Source of the DNA: Rikenella microfusus
Lineage (GTDB): Bacteria; Bacteroidota; Bacteroidia; Bacteroidales; Tenuifilaceae
Length of the DNA: 64,000 nucleotides
Direction of reading: 5' to 3'
Assembly (NCBI GenBank): GCA_020722565.1
Contig: DYKO01000008.1
Location: forward strand, 83,967-147,966
The notes under the pieces were generated by a model that was given only the letters and a program-made list of their open reading frames with translations, was not told where the DNA came from and did not search any database. Below are positions 15,191-25,045 of this stretch, one piece after another (the stretch's first letter is position 1; each line of letters begins with the position of its first letter). A program made the translations under genes and the position numbers.

Positions 15191-16462
15191 TATCATACCC
15201 GCACCAACTGTTATGTTTGTTCCCTCATCTACCAAAATGAGGCTTCCGGTAATACGGTTTTGCCTGTAAGAATCGTAAAATAAAGGTTTAGTGGTTCTTA
15301 TTGTAATGCAGGCAATATCATTAAGTCTGATTGTCTTATCTTCATAGTCCTTTTCAAGGGTATTTATGTTTACCTTGTATTTAACTTCTTTTATCATGCA
15401 CCGCAAATCGTTGGTAGTATGCTTAAGTGCATACTTGCTACCAACTATCATGTTTTTTTCGTTAAGCCAACATATCATCAGTTCTATATCCTGACCTTGT
15501 TTAATACCATTATCTGCTGGAATAATCATGCAGCCGCGCGATACATCCAAATCATCCTCCAGCAATATGGTACCCGACTGTGGTGCAGTAATGGAATCCA
15601 AATGATCAGTCCAGAAATCAATTCCCTTGATGTTTGTTGTAAAACCGGATGGTAACACCTTTACCCTATCGCCCACCCTAAAGGAACCGCTGGCCATTCG
15701 GCCGGCATAGCCACGATAATCGTGAAATTCATTTGATTGGGGTCGAATAACATACTGCACCGGGAAACGGGCATCGAGTTGGTTATAATCGTTAGATATG
15801 TAAAGGTTCTCAAGCAGATACATTAGGGTAGGTCCCTGGTACCACTCCATGTTCTTGGATCGTTCCACCACGTTATCGCCCAATAAAGCGCTGATGGGTA
15901 TAAACCTGACGTCGTGCAGGTCGAGATGAGTAGAGAACTCCAAAAATCGAGCCTGAATGGCATCAAAAACCTCCTGCTTAAACTCCACCAAGTCCATCTT
16001 ATTAACACAAACTATTACGTGTGGAATTCTGAGAAGCGAAGCGATGTAGGCATGCCTTATGGTTTGTTCAATAACACCATTACGGGCATCAACCAGGATA
16101 ATTGCAGCATTTGCGGTAGAGGCACCGGTAACCATGTTTCGGGTGTACTGAATATGCCCTGGGGTATCAGCAATAATAAACTTACGTTTAGGCGTATGAA
16201 AATATCTGTAGGCCACATCAATGGTGATACCCTGTTCGCGTTCGGCACGTAAGCCATCGGTCAATAGGGCGAGGTTAATATGCTCCTCCCCTTTTTTGAT
16301 GCTGGCCCGTTCAATTGCTTCGAGTTGATCCTGAAAGATAGCTTTAGAATCGTAAAGCAATCGTCCTATAAGTGTACTCTTACCGTCATCAACGCTACCG
16401 GCCGTGGTAAAGCGCAATAACTCCATGTCGAGATATGAGCGTTCGGTATTTACAGTTTCCAT
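15185..16462 (-). CDS. cysN: Sulfate adenylyltransferase large (GTPase) subunit CysN
   Basis: GTP-binding subunit of ATP sulfurylase, which with CysD makes APS from sulfate and ATP. The translation-factor GTPase motifs are clear: P-loop SVDDGKSTLIG, DTPGHIQYTRN (G3) and NKMDL (G4), followed by EF-Tu-like beta-barrel domains. The length, about 425 residues, is that of a CysN without the C-terminal kinase domain, and the kinase is encoded separately (cysC at 17421). I place the start at ATG 16462; the frame can be extended nine bases to a TTG at 16471. It is the last gene of the leftward ftsK-lolA-cysC-cysD-cysN cluster. Confidence 0.95.
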   Translation of the reverse strand: METVNTERSYLDMELLRFTTAGSVDDGKSTLIGRLLYDSKAIFQDQLEAIERASIKKGEEHINLALLTDGLRAEREQGITIDVAYRYFHTPKRKFIIADTPGHIQYTRNMVTGASTANAAIILVDARNGVIEQTIRHAYIASLLRIPHVIVCVNKMDLVEFKQEVFDAIQARFLEFSTHLDLHDVRFIPISALLGDNVVERSKNMEWYQGPTLMYLLENLYISNDYNQLDARFPVQYVIRPQSNEFHDYRGYAGRMASGSFRVGDRVKVLPSGFTTNIKGIDFWTDHLDSITAPQSGTILLEDDLDVSRGCMIIPADNGIKQGQDIELMICWLNEKNMIVGSKYALKHTTNDLRCMIKEVKYKVNINTLEKDYEDKTIRLNDIACITIRTTKPLFYDSYRQNRITGSLILVDEGTNITVGAGMIL

Positions 16463-16476
16463 AATCAGCAAAGCAT

Positions 16477-17385
16477 TTAAAAATAACCTTCAATTTTACG
16501 ATCCTCCATTGCAGCTTCAGAGCGTTTATCATCGGCTCTGCCGCCGCGCTCAGTGATTCGGGTTGCTGCAACCTCGCGAATAATATCCTCAACCGATGTT
16601 GCTCTAGATTCAATAGCACCAGTGCAGGTAGCATCGCCTATAGTTCGGAAGCGAACAATTCTTTTTTCTGCCACCTCAGTTTCCTTCATTTTCAAGAAAG
16701 AAGTTTTGGCATACAAAACGCCGTCGCGTTCAAAAACCTCTCGTTCATGTGAAAAGTAAAGTGATGGCAGTGCAATATTTTCGAGCAGAATATATTGCCA
16801 AACATCCATTTCGGTCCAATTGCTTATAGGAAATACCCTAAAGTGTTCCCCAAGGTTTTTCTTACCATTAAAAAGATTCCATAACTCTGGGCGCTGGTTC
16901 TTGGGGTCCCACTGACCAAATTCATCGCGGTGTGAGAAAAAGCGCTCCTTTGCCCGTGCTTTTTCCTCATCGCGTCTTCCCCCTCCCATAGCGCAGTCAA
17001 CCTTTAGCTCCTCAATGGCATCGAGCAAGGTGACGGTTTGCAACTTATTACGACTGGCATTGTAGCCCGTTTCCTCAACTACCCTCCCCTTATCGATGGA
17101 ATCCTGGACGTATCGAACAATAAGTTGCGCTCCCGTTTCTTTAACCAGCCAATCACGAAAATCCAAGGTCTCTTGAAAATTGTGACCGGTATCGATATGC
17201 ATTAAAGGAAAGGGGACCTTTGCAGGGTAAAAGGCCTTTCGGGCAAGATGATACATCACAATAGAATCCTTCCCCCCACTAAAAAGCATCACAGGGTTTT
17301 CGAACTGCGCCACCACCTCACGGATAACAAATATCGATTCGGACTCAAGTTCTCGAAGATGGCTAATGGGTACCTTACTACTCAT
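16477..17385 (-). CDS. cysD: Sulfate adenylyltransferase small subunit CysD
   Basis: A 302-residue PP-loop ATPase of the PAPS-reductase/CysD superfamily with SGGKDS at residues 36-41, DTGHNFQET and the RRDEEKARAKERFFS segment typical of CysD. It catalyses adenylyl transfer from ATP to sulfate as partner of CysN. The C-terminal half keeps FRTIGDATCTGA and the terminal GYF of the family. The gap to cysN is 14 bases, so they are one operon. PAPS or APS reductase (CysH) also has an SGGKDS-like loop, but this length and the C-terminal motifs identify CysD. Confidence 0.96.
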   Translation of the reverse strand: MSSKVPISHLRELESESIFVIREVVAQFENPVMLFSGGKDSIVMYHLARKAFYPAKVPFPLMHIDTGHNFQETLDFRDWLVKETGAQLIVRYVQDSIDKGRVVEETGYNASRNKLQTVTLLDAIEELKVDCAMGGGRRDEEKARAKERFFSHRDEFGQWDPKNQRPELWNLFNGKKNLGEHFRVFPISNWTEMDVWQYILLENIALPSLYFSHEREVFERDGVLYAKTSFLKMKETEVAEKRIVRFRTIGDATCTGAIESRATSVEDIIREVAATRITERGGRADDKRSEAAMEDRKIEGYF

Positions 17386-17420
17386 AGTTTTTAAAATTAC
17401 GCAACAATATTAGTTAATTG

Positions 17421-17969
17421 CTAAAAACCTTGCCAATGGCGAATATTATTATACAACAAGTTTAACGACTCTTTAATTGATAAGTTTACAGTATCTATAA
17501 TCAAATCGGGATTCACTGGTGGTTCATAGGTATCGGAAATGCCTGTAAATTGATTAATAAGACCATCAATTGCCTTTTGATAGTTTCCCTTTCCATCGCG
17601 CAATCTACATACCTCAACCGGGGCATCAAGAAATACTTCAAAAAAATGCTTATCGCCCAAAATAGCTCTTGCTGTATCACGCATGTGCTGCAAAGGAGAA
17701 ACAAAACTGCATATTACCATAAAGCCCTGTTCGTTAAGTAACTTAGCCACGTTGGCCGCTCTGCGAATATTTTCAAGCCTCTCCTTGGCGCTAAATCCTA
17801 AATCGGAACTCAGCGACATTCGAACCGCATCGCCATCAAGTAAGACGCAAGGAACTCCATTTTGGGTTAGCAAAGTTTTAATACCTAAACCCAGAGTTGT
17901 TTTACCTGATGCAGGTAATCCGGTAAGCCAAATGGTAAAAGCAGAAGGTGAACCCATTTCAAATCTCAT
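17421..17969 (-). CDS. cysC: Adenylylsulfate kinase CysC
   Basis: A 182-residue APS kinase making PAPS from APS and ATP. The Walker A is GLPASGKTT (residues 17-25), DGD follows in LLDGDAVR, and the FVSPLQHMRD and FFEVFLDAPVEVCRLRD segments of the family are present. Its start overlaps the lolA stop by four bases (ATGA type), which implies translational coupling to a lipoprotein-transport gene. Possible uses of PAPS are sulfonation of polysaccharide or lipid, or reduction. No PAPS reductase is in the window, but the PAP-hydrolysing enzyme CysQ is (44506-45336). Confidence 0.95.
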   Translation of the reverse strand: MRFEMGSPSAFTIWLTGLPASGKTTLGLGIKTLLTQNGVPCVLLDGDAVRMSLSSDLGFSAKERLENIRRAANVAKLLNEQGFMVICSFVSPLQHMRDTARAILGDKHFFEVFLDAPVEVCRLRDGKGNYQKAIDGLINQFTGISDTYEPPVNPDLIIDTVNLSIKESLNLLYNNIRHWQGF

Positions 17970-18610
17970 CGCATGTCAATAACTTCTATTCCTTTGTGCT
18001 TACTAACATCAAAGGCAAAACGGTCGTCGCGAATCGGTATGTTTGATTTAAAATTCTTTATTTGAATGATGTAGTTATTGCCATCCTTACCCTGATAACG
18101 AATCATAACCGGTTCAAGTAATGCTTTATCAAACTTCAACTTAACTGATGAGTAGGGTAGGGTTAAATCACGGGGAAAGAAATCAACCTCATAAGTAATG
18201 CGGTTTCGCACCTTTGACTCCCCAATGAATTTATATTTAAAGTTCTTTTCATAATCGCGAAAGAACTTCATCGGATCCTCCAAAAAACTTTCCTCTTTAG
18301 CATTTTTCATAGAAATGGTTACCTCATTGGCATCTTTAATATACTGCCATTTGGTTTGTCCATTGAAAAAAACTTCCATCCCCATTAGGTCAATGTAAAA
18401 CATATTTCCCTTGGCAAAGATTTTCCCCTGATGGGTATCGGTAATTTTTTCCTGAAGGTTCTCAAGGGTAAAGCTGAAGGTTGCCGATAAGGTTTTGATG
18501 GTTTGCATTTTTTGGCTAAATTCCTTAACAACAGCATCAGGATTTACATGCTGTGCTTGTAATTCAACTGCCAAAACCATCAAAACGGGTAACAAAAATA
18601 ATTTACGCAT
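17966..18610 (-). CDS. lolA: Outer-membrane lipoprotein carrier protein LolA
   Basis: A 214-residue periplasmic protein with a signal peptide (MRKLFLLPVLMVLAVELQA) and a LolA/LppX-like half-open beta-barrel: repeated strands such as KIFAKGNMFYIDLMGMEVFF and SVKLKFDKALLEPVMIRYQG. It ferries lipoproteins from LolCDE to the outer membrane. In Bacteroidota this gene often sits directly after ftsK, as here (42 bases apart). It overlaps cysC by four bases. Confidence 0.9.
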   Translation of the reverse strand: MRKLFLLPVLMVLAVELQAQHVNPDAVVKEFSQKMQTIKTLSATFSFTLENLQEKITDTHQGKIFAKGNMFYIDLMGMEVFFNGQTKWQYIKDANEVTISMKNAKEESFLEDPMKFFRDYEKNFKYKFIGESKVRNRITYEVDFFPRDLTLPYSSVKLKFDKALLEPVMIRYQGKDGNNYIIQIKNFKSNIPIRDDRFAFDVSKHKGIEVIDMR

Positions 18611-18652
18611 CTCTAAAAATTTTTAGGCCTGCAAAAGTAGTAATAAAAATGT

Positions 18653-21100
18653 TTATTCGTTGTTTAAACTATTCAAAAGACGTTCCAGGGATATTTCGTC
18701 AACAATTAAAACCTGTCGGGTTTTACTACCCTCGCTAGGACCAACAATTCCAGCGGCCTCTAATTGATCCATAATCCTACCGGCACGGTTATAACCAATG
18801 GAAAATTTTCGTTGTATGTTAGATGTTGAGCCAATTTGGGTTTGAACCACTAATCGGGCTGCCTCATCAAATAGCTCATCGCGTTTCTTCAAATCCACAT
18901 CTTTTATACCATCTTGTCCCTCAGGGACATATTCCGGTAGCTCATAGGCATGCGTGTAACCCGGTTGATTTCCAATGAAGTCGGTAATGCGTTCAATCTC
19001 AGGTATATCTATAAATGCACATTGAACGCGAATCATATCGCCACCCGCAGATACCAGCATATCACCTCGACCAATCAAATGATTAGCGCCTGGGGTGTCA
19101 AGTATGGTACGTGAATCGACCATGGATGAAACCCTGAAAGCTATACGTGCTGGGAAGTTTGCCTTAATTATACCCGTGATGATATTAGTTGAAGGGCGCT
19201 GTGTAGCAATTATCAAATGTATTCCTATGGCACGAGCCAATTGGGCCAATCGGCCTAAAGGCATTTCAACCTCTCGGCCAGCGGTCATTATTAAATCGGC
19301 AAACTCATCAATAACCACAATGATATAGGGCAGGTACCTGTGTCCTTTGTTGGGATTAAGACGTCGGGCAATAAATTTTTGATTGTACTCTTTAATAGTC
19401 CGTACCTGAGCCATTTTAAGCAGCTCGTAGCGCTTGTCCATTTCAACACATAACGAGTTCAGGGTGTAAATCACCTTTTGGGTATCAGTTATTATGGATT
19501 CATCGGAATCGGGTATTTTGGCCAGAAAATGATGCTCCAACTTGCTGTAAAGCGTAAGCTCTACCTTTTTGGGGTCAACCAGTACAAACTTAATTTCGGC
19601 AGGATGCTTTTTATAGAGCAAAGATGTAATGATGGCATTTAATCCCACCGACTTACCCTGTCCTGTTGCTCCTGCTACCAACAGATGTGGTAGCTTTGCA
19701 AGGTCAAGTATAAAAATCTCGTTCGAAATGGTTTTACCTAGAGCAATAGCCAAATCATATTTGCATTCCTGGAACTTTTGAGATTTGATTATGGAATGCA
19801 TCGAAACCACTTCGGGGTTTTGATTGGGTACCTCAATACCTATTGTACCCTTTCCGGGAATAGGTGCTATTATTCGAATTCCTAATGCCGATAGGCTAAG
19901 GGCAATATCATCCTCAAGGCTCTTTATCTTGCTAATTCGAATACCTGGTGCCGGGACAATTTCGTAAAGCGTTACAGTAGGACCGATTGTAGCTTTTATC
20001 TTATCAATTTGTATCTTATAGTGCGATAGGGTTTCAACAATTTTATTTTTGTTTTCGATTAGCACCTCATTGGTAACCGGCGACTCTGTATTTTTATAAT
20101 CTTCAAGAAGTTCCAAAAGGGGCTTCTGGTAACGTGATAGCTCCAGGGTGGGGTCATACAGTTCCTGTTCATCTATCATTTCTTCGTCGAGTTCTCTTTC
20201 CTCGTTACGTTCAATGGTGAAGTTATCGTTATCACCTGGCTGAATTAGGGTTTGGTTAAGAGTTTGAGAACCAAGTTCAGGATCAGTATTTACCTCTACC
20301 TCAAAATCTTCATCATCCTCTTCAGAATCGAACTCTTCATCTAAAGCGTTAGTGTTAAGTTCTACAGGTTTAAGGGGCGATTCTTCACTATTTGTAATAG
20401 TATTTTCCTGTCGGATTTCTGTTTTCTCTTCGGTAGAGCTCCTTATATTGTCTAAATGCTTGTATGTTAGGGTTTTACGCAAAGCCATAAAGCCTTTATT
20501 AACTGCAGCTTGAAAGAAGAAGAGTGATTTCGGCCAAACGTAAATGGTATAGGCAACCACCAAAATTAAAATCAAAAAGGCAGCGCCTAATTTCCCTACT
20601 ATTGAAGCTAACCATTCGGAAACAAATAAACCATGGGCACCCCCTGGTCCACTACCCAAAAAACCACCTGCATTACCAAAAAGAAATCCTAACGTTAAAG
20701 AACCCACCAAAACCCCAAGTAGTACTCTAAAGGTAAATTTTGTCAATCTACGCCTGATTAGTTTCAAAAGTCGCAAGCTCCAAAGAAGAAATAGAAAGGG
20801 GAAGGCCAATGAAAATAACCCGAACCAATGGTTTATAAATTGATTTGACAATGAGGCACCAAGTTTTCCCCCCCAGTTGCTAACCCTCACATCAGCACCT
20901 GAAAACGCCGATTGCCATTCAAAACTCTGATCAACCTTCCATGTAAAAATGTACGAAACAAGAGCCAGCAAAAAATAAATTCCCATCAACATAAAAAATA
21001 AACCAAGGGTAAACCGAACCCGTTCATCTTTTAAAAATGATTCTGAGTTGCTGTTCGTATTTTGTGAATCAATATCTTTGCTTTTGGCCATAAAAAACAA
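18653..21100 (-). CDS. ftsK: DNA translocase FtsK/SpoIIIE
   Basis: An 815-residue translocase. About four N-terminal membrane segments occupy residues 30-190, then an acidic, low-complexity linker (DEEFDSEEDDEDFEVE) to about 300. The alpha domain follows, then the RecA-like motor with Walker A AGATGQGKS and Walker B IIVVIDEFADL, and a C-terminal gamma winged-helix domain with IQRKFSIGYNRAGRI that reads polarising DNA motifs. It pumps DNA at the division septum and activates XerD at dif. It starts 52 bases after the lipoprotein gene and heads the lolA-cys cluster. Confidence 0.95.
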   Translation of the reverse strand: MFFMAKSKDIDSQNTNSNSESFLKDERVRFTLGLFFMLMGIYFLLALVSYIFTWKVDQSFEWQSAFSGADVRVSNWGGKLGASLSNQFINHWFGLFSLAFPFLFLLWSLRLLKLIRRRLTKFTFRVLLGVLVGSLTLGFLFGNAGGFLGSGPGGAHGLFVSEWLASIVGKLGAAFLILILVVAYTIYVWPKSLFFFQAAVNKGFMALRKTLTYKHLDNIRSSTEEKTEIRQENTITNSEESPLKPVELNTNALDEEFDSEEDDEDFEVEVNTDPELGSQTLNQTLIQPGDNDNFTIERNEERELDEEMIDEQELYDPTLELSRYQKPLLELLEDYKNTESPVTNEVLIENKNKIVETLSHYKIQIDKIKATIGPTVTLYEIVPAPGIRISKIKSLEDDIALSLSALGIRIIAPIPGKGTIGIEVPNQNPEVVSMHSIIKSQKFQECKYDLAIALGKTISNEIFILDLAKLPHLLVAGATGQGKSVGLNAIITSLLYKKHPAEIKFVLVDPKKVELTLYSKLEHHFLAKIPDSDESIITDTQKVIYTLNSLCVEMDKRYELLKMAQVRTIKEYNQKFIARRLNPNKGHRYLPYIIVVIDEFADLIMTAGREVEMPLGRLAQLARAIGIHLIIATQRPSTNIITGIIKANFPARIAFRVSSMVDSRTILDTPGANHLIGRGDMLVSAGGDMIRVQCAFIDIPEIERITDFIGNQPGYTHAYELPEYVPEGQDGIKDVDLKKRDELFDEAARLVVQTQIGSTSNIQRKFSIGYNRAGRIMDQLEAAGIVGPSEGSKTRQVLIVDEISLERLLNSLNNE

Positions 21101-21152
21101 ATAATACGCAAAGGTAACATCATGGTGTAAAATTTCGAAAAAAAAGAAGAAA

Positions 21153-21842
21153 CTATTGCTGCAGCAGGTATATTAAATCTGTCATGGTCTGAAAATCAAC
21201 TTTTTTGTAATCGTTAGGAATCTCAAATGCACTTTGTAAGACACTTATATCTTTTATAGATTTTGCCTTAAGATTCATGTTAATCTTGTTCAACTTCAAC
21301 CTAAAAGCCAGCATCACTCCATCGACCCTTTCAAATGGGGTATTCTGATTGGGGTTATTAATGGCTATCTGTTGGGTATAAATAATTTCAAAACGATTTT
21401 CAGGTTCATCCACGTAGTAACCCTGAACCCTGTTACAGGAATATCCCAATAATTCACATTGCGTGAATACTGAATCAATAGCAACCTGAGGAATTCGGGA
21501 ATACAGAGCGGGATATTGTCCGTTTGTGAAGGGCTCATTGTGGTAGAGTTTTTTATTAAAAACCTTAAGTAGTGTTGTAAATTCCTTTTTTTGAGGCTGG
21601 CTTATAATTGAGATAGTTAATGCTCCGGAAAGAGCTTCAATTATATTTATGGTATTGTTATCACGAAACTTTACTATCAGGACACTGGGAAGTATTTTTT
21701 TATCAATCCGGCTAAGCGTAACGCTATCGTATTCAATATCATATTCAATCTCTCCCTCGGAAATTGATTTTTTACGCCCAACTTCACAAGACAACACAAT
21801 GAGGGCCAGCAATCCGGTAAGAACAAGTAAATATTTTTGCAT
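21153..21842 (-). CDS. Outer-membrane lipoprotein of unknown function
   Basis: A 229-residue protein with a lipobox VLSC giving lipidated Cys19. The body begins GEIEYDIEYD, a strand typical of Bacteroidota DUF4412/GLPGLI-like beta-rich proteins, and the rest alternates strands (MLAFRLKLNKINMNLKAKSI). No catalytic motif is visible. It lies 52 bases upstream of ftsK on the same strand, so it may head that transcript. Function unknown. Confidence 0.75.
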   Translation of the reverse strand: MQKYLLVLTGLLALIVLSCEVGRKKSISEGEIEYDIEYDSVTLSRIDKKILPSVLIVKFRDNNTINIIEALSGALTISIISQPQKKEFTTLLKVFNKKLYHNEPFTNGQYPALYSRIPQVAIDSVFTQCELLGYSCNRVQGYYVDEPENRFEIIYTQQIAINNPNQNTPFERVDGVMLAFRLKLNKINMNLKAKSIKDISVLQSAFEIPNDYKKVDFQTMTDLIYLLQQ

Positions 21843-22029
21843 TAGTTTCCATTCAAAATTAAACTGTTAAAAATAAAAAAACTTTTTTACTTATCAACCT
21901 TTAAAAGTTTAATACCATAAAAATCGTAATATCTGCACCCCGTCAAAATATGTTATTAAACATATGGTCAATAGATAGAGTGAAGGGCTGGAGTCATTTG
22001 TATTATTATTAGGATTGCAAAAAAGTTTT

Positions 22030-22037
22030 TAGCTTTG
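22030..22037 (+). promoter_or_regulatory. Likely -7 box for arcC-argF
   Basis: TAGCTTTG matches TAnnTTTG exactly and gives a 5' leader of about 30 bases before ATG 22072. A TTTG at 21997-22000 lies too far upstream for the usual spacer, so only the -7 half is supported. Confidence 0.45.
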
Positions 22038-22071
22038 TAACTTCAATAAATAATAACCTAAATTAGTGTTT

Positions 22072-23031
22072 ATGAGCAAAATAGCAATTGTAGCACTAGG
22101 CGGAAATGCCCTCTTGCGAGGAAATCAGGTGGGAACCATCGACGAGCAAGAACAGAATACCACCGATACACTAGAGAATCTGGTATACCTCATCAAGGAA
22201 GGTTACAACCTGGTTATAAGCCATGGCAATGGCCCGCAGGTTGGCAATATTCTTATGCGAAACGATGCTGGCGAACAAATGTACGGCATACCCCAAATGC
22301 CCCTTGATATTTGTGTAGCCGACTCGCAGGGCGGTATAGGCTACATGATTGAGCGAATGCTTAGGAATGTACTTCGTAAACATGGAATCGACCGTGAGGT
22401 TTGTTGTTTGGTAACCCCTGTTATAGTAGATCACAACGATCCGGCATTCCAAAACCCCACTAAACGCGTTGGGCGCATCTATGATAAAGCTCAAGCTGAT
22501 GCCTTAGCCAAAGAAAAAGGTTGGATTTTCAAGGAAGAGATTAAAGATACCGGAAGCGGCTGGCGCCGTGTGGTTCCATCGCCTAAGCCCATTGGCATCC
22601 TGAATATTAAAGTTATTAACCAACTGGTTAGCCAAGGAATTATTGTTATTGCTTCTGGCGGAGGGGGTGTTCCGGTATATATCGATGAAAATAAGAACAT
22701 CCGCCCAGCCGAAGCAGTAATTGATAAGGATTTAGCTTCATCGCTTATGGCTTCCGAAATTAAAGCCGATGAGTTTTACATCCTAACAGACGTACCTTAC
22801 GTTTACCTAAATTATAAGAAACCCAACGAACAAAAATTGGAATTTCTGAACTATGCCGATACCCTAAAGTACCTTGAGCAGGGAATGTTTGGCGAGGGCA
22901 ACATGGCACCCAAAATTCGTGCCTGCATCAAATTTATTGAAAATGGCGGAAATATGAGCGTTATCACTGAGGCCACCAAGCTCGAGGATATGTCGTATGG
23001 CACCAAAATAACCATGGAATACGAAAATTAA
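22072..23031 (+). CDS. arcC: Carbamate kinase
   Basis: A 319-residue amino-acid-kinase-family enzyme that makes ATP and carbamate from carbamoyl phosphate and ADP. Family motifs present are VALGGNALL at the N-terminus, SHGNGPQVG, the KRVGRIY and [10 protein letters not shown] segments, [11 protein letters not shown] and [13 protein letters not shown] use ATG 22072; the frame also has a GTG at 22066. It is 22 bases upstream of the ornithine carbamoyltransferase gene, the pairing seen in arginine-deiminase-type fermentation. No arginine deiminase or antiporter gene is in the window. Confidence 0.95.
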   Translation: MSKIAIVALGGNALLRGNQVGTIDEQEQNTTDTLENLVYLIKEGYNLVISHGNGPQVGNILMRNDAGEQMYGIPQMPLDICVADSQGGIGYMIERMLRNVLRKHGIDREVCCLVTPVIVDHNDPAFQNPTKRVGRIYDKAQADALAKEKGWIFKEEIKDTGSGWRRVVPSPKPIGILNIKVINQLVSQGIIVIASGGGGVPVYIDENKNIRPAEAVIDKDLASSLMASEIKADEFYILTDVPYVYLNYKKPNEQKLEFLNYADTLKYLEQGMFGEGNMAPKIRACIKFIENGGNMSVITEATKLEDMSYGTKITMEYEN

Positions 23032-23053
23032 CCAAACACTAAAACATAAAGCT

Positions 23054-24055
23054 ATGTCGTTCAATTTACGTAACCGCAGCTTTCTGAAGTTGCTCGATTT
23101 CACACCAAAAGAAATTCAGTTTCTACTAGACCTTGCTGCCGATCTCAAAAAAGCCAAATACTCCGGAACCGAGCAGCAAAGATTAAAAGGGAAGAACATC
23201 GTTCTTCTTTTTGAGAAGGATTCCACCCGCACCCGTTGCGCCTTTGAGGTAGCAGCTTTTGATCAGGGTGCTCACGTTACCTATTTAGGCCCTTCAGGTT
23301 CGCAAATGGGGAAAAAGGAATCAATGGAGGACACCGCCCGCGTACTGGGTCGTATGTACGATGGTATTGAGTACCGTGGCTACTCCCAAGAAATTGTTGA
23401 AATCCTTGCCAAATATTCAGGAGTTCCCGTTTGGAATGGCTTAACCAATGAGTTCCACCCCACCCAAATACTGGCCGATTTCTTAACCATGCGCGAGCAC
23501 AACAACAAACCCCTGAGCCAGATCACCTTCTGCTACATGGGCGATGCTCGGAACAACATGGGTAACTCATTAATGGTGGGTGCTGCCAAGATGGGTATGG
23601 ATTTTAGAGCTTGCGCGCCCAAGGCTTGCTGGCCTAACGAGGAACTGGTTAAAACCTGCCGAGAAATTGCCAAAACCACCGGGGCCAAAATAACCCTTAC
23701 CGAAAAAATTGAGGAGGGTGTAAAGGGCTGCGATTTTATTTACACCGATGTTTGGGTATCGATGGGTGAACCCGACTCTGTTTGGGAAGAGCGCATCAAT
23801 CTTTTAAAACCCTACCAGGTTAACAAAAAGGTAATGGAACTAACGGGTAATCCCAACTGCAAGTTCATGCACTGCCTACCCGCATTTCACAACCGTAAAA
23901 CCGTTATAGGCGAAGAGATTTACAAGAAGTTTGGACTTGAAGCCATGGAGGTAACCGAAGACGTGTTTGAATCGGACGCTTCTATTGTATTTGATGAGGC
24001 CGAAAATCGAGTTCATACCATTAAAGCCGTTATGGTTGCTACACTTGGTCAATAA
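23054..24055 (+). CDS. argF: Ornithine carbamoyltransferase, catabolic type
   Basis: A 333-residue transcarbamoylase. Carbamoyl-phosphate motif STRTRC, HPTQ in the [10 protein letters not shown] segment and the ornithine-binding HCLPA in MHCLPAFHN are all present, with SMGE for the SMG loop. The length and N-terminal [13 protein letters not shown] resemble the ~335-residue ArcB/E. coli ArgF type. Many Bacteroidota make arginine with a divergent acetyl- or succinylornithine transcarbamoylase instead, so with arcC upstream I infer phosphorolysis of citrulline for ATP. arcB would be an equally valid name. Confidence 0.93.
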   Translation: MSFNLRNRSFLKLLDFTPKEIQFLLDLAADLKKAKYSGTEQQRLKGKNIVLLFEKDSTRTRCAFEVAAFDQGAHVTYLGPSGSQMGKKESMEDTARVLGRMYDGIEYRGYSQEIVEILAKYSGVPVWNGLTNEFHPTQILADFLTMREHNNKPLSQITFCYMGDARNNMGNSLMVGAAKMGMDFRACAPKACWPNEELVKTCREIAKTTGAKITLTEKIEEGVKGCDFIYTDVWVSMGEPDSVWEERINLLKPYQVNKKVMELTGNPNCKFMHCLPAFHNRKTVIGEEIYKKFGLEAMEVTEDVFESDASIVFDEAENRVHTIKAVMVATLGQ

Positions 24056-24082
24056 TAATTGAAACGCTCCAATACTTAAACT

Positions 24083-24115
24083 AAACGGGTAGCTAAAAAA
24101 GTTACCCGTTTTTTT
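24083..24115 (+). terminator. Intrinsic terminator after argF
   Basis: AAACGGGTA (24083-24091) pairs with TACCCGTTT (24103-24111), followed by more T. It ends the arcC-argF unit. Confidence 0.85.
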
Positions 24116-24169
24116 GCATTTTTTAATAATCCATACTAATTTTATTAGGTTTTAAAAAAAAATTGCATT

Positions 24170-24448
24170 ATGATGATTTATGTAGGAAACATCGCGTATT
24201 CAATGACTGCCGATGAATTAAAAAACCTTTTTTTGCCTTTTGGAAATGTGATTTCTGCCAAAATCATTATCGACAAGGCAACCGGACGCTCCAAGGGATA
24301 CGGTTTTGTTGAAATGGATAACAACGAAGCCGGCTTAAAAGCAATTAAAGAACTCAATGACACACAGGTAAAAGGCCGAAACATTAAGGTTAACAATGCT
24401 TTCAGAAAGGCCGATCAAAATCCTGAAAAGAAAGAGCCGGAAGCTTAG
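24170..24448 (+). CDS. RNA-binding protein with one RRM domain
   Basis: A 92-residue protein consisting of a single RNA recognition motif. RNP2 is IYVGNI (residues 3-8) and RNP1 is KGYGFVEM, with a basic and then acidic short tail. Such stand-alone RRM proteins are common in Bacteroidota and bind single-stranded RNA, acting as global post-transcriptional regulators in Bacteroides. The gene stands alone after a terminator. Its end overlaps the convergent DUF456 gene by four bases. Confidence 0.92.
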   Translation: MMIYVGNIAYSMTADELKNLFLPFGNVISAKIIIDKATGRSKGYGFVEMDNNEAGLKAIKELNDTQVKGRNIKVNNAFRKADQNPEKKEPEA

Positions 24449-24942
24449 CTGCCAAAACTAAGACTCTTAATGAACAGGTAGATAATTATTCCTGTTGTTA
24501 CTAGTTTTAGTTCCGTTCCCAGTAAAAAGCCTAAAAACGATCCAAATGCAGAACGCAAAGGATTGTTTTTATTTTTATTCTTTATAACCATTACTTCGCC
24601 CAAATAGGCACCTAAAAATGGCCCAACAATAACACCAAAAGGCCCCCAAAAAATTATACCCACTACTGTGCCTATTGTTGTTCCCCATATTCCTCCTTTT
24701 GTCCCACCCATTCTCTTTGTAACCCATACAGGTAAAAAATAATCAAGCACAGTAACTAGAATTGTAAAAAAGGCAGCAATTAGTATTGTCCTCCACTGAA
24801 TAACCGAAAAACTTGAAAACTTAATGATCAATAAAGATAACCATGCCAATGGAGGCCCTGGAATAATAGGTAAAAAACATCCCACAAGCCCTAATATTAG
24901 TAATACCACAGAAATTGAAATAAAAAAATAGTCAATAAACAT
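24445..24942 (-). CDS. DUF456 family membrane protein
   Basis: A 165-residue integral membrane protein with several hydrophobic helices and glycine-rich repeats. The pattern GLVGCFLPIIPGPPLAW followed by a GTKGGIWGTTIGTVVG segment and the FLGAYLGEV helix is diagnostic of the DUF456 family. Biochemical function is unknown; the Gly-zipper-like repeats suggest membrane oligomers. Single gene, convergent with the RRM gene. Confidence 0.85.
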   Translation of the reverse strand: MFIDYFFISISVVLLILGLVGCFLPIIPGPPLAWLSLLIIKFSSFSVIQWRTILIAAFFTILVTVLDYFLPVWVTKRMGGTKGGIWGTTIGTVVGIIFWGPFGVIVGPFLGAYLGEVMVIKNKNKNNPLRSAFGSFLGFLLGTELKLVTTGIIIYLFIKSLSFGS

Positions 24943-25045
24943 AATCTATTTCATTTTATTTGAGTAATTTTAGTGAAAAAGTTGATTTCCAATACCAGAA
25001 TTACTGAAAAATTAACAAACTAGCACAATAAATGTCATTTTAGGT

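Noticed and set aside
15823-16257. ORFs overlapping cysN in other frames
   Set aside because: Shadows of the strongly conserved GTPase domain; no independent signals.
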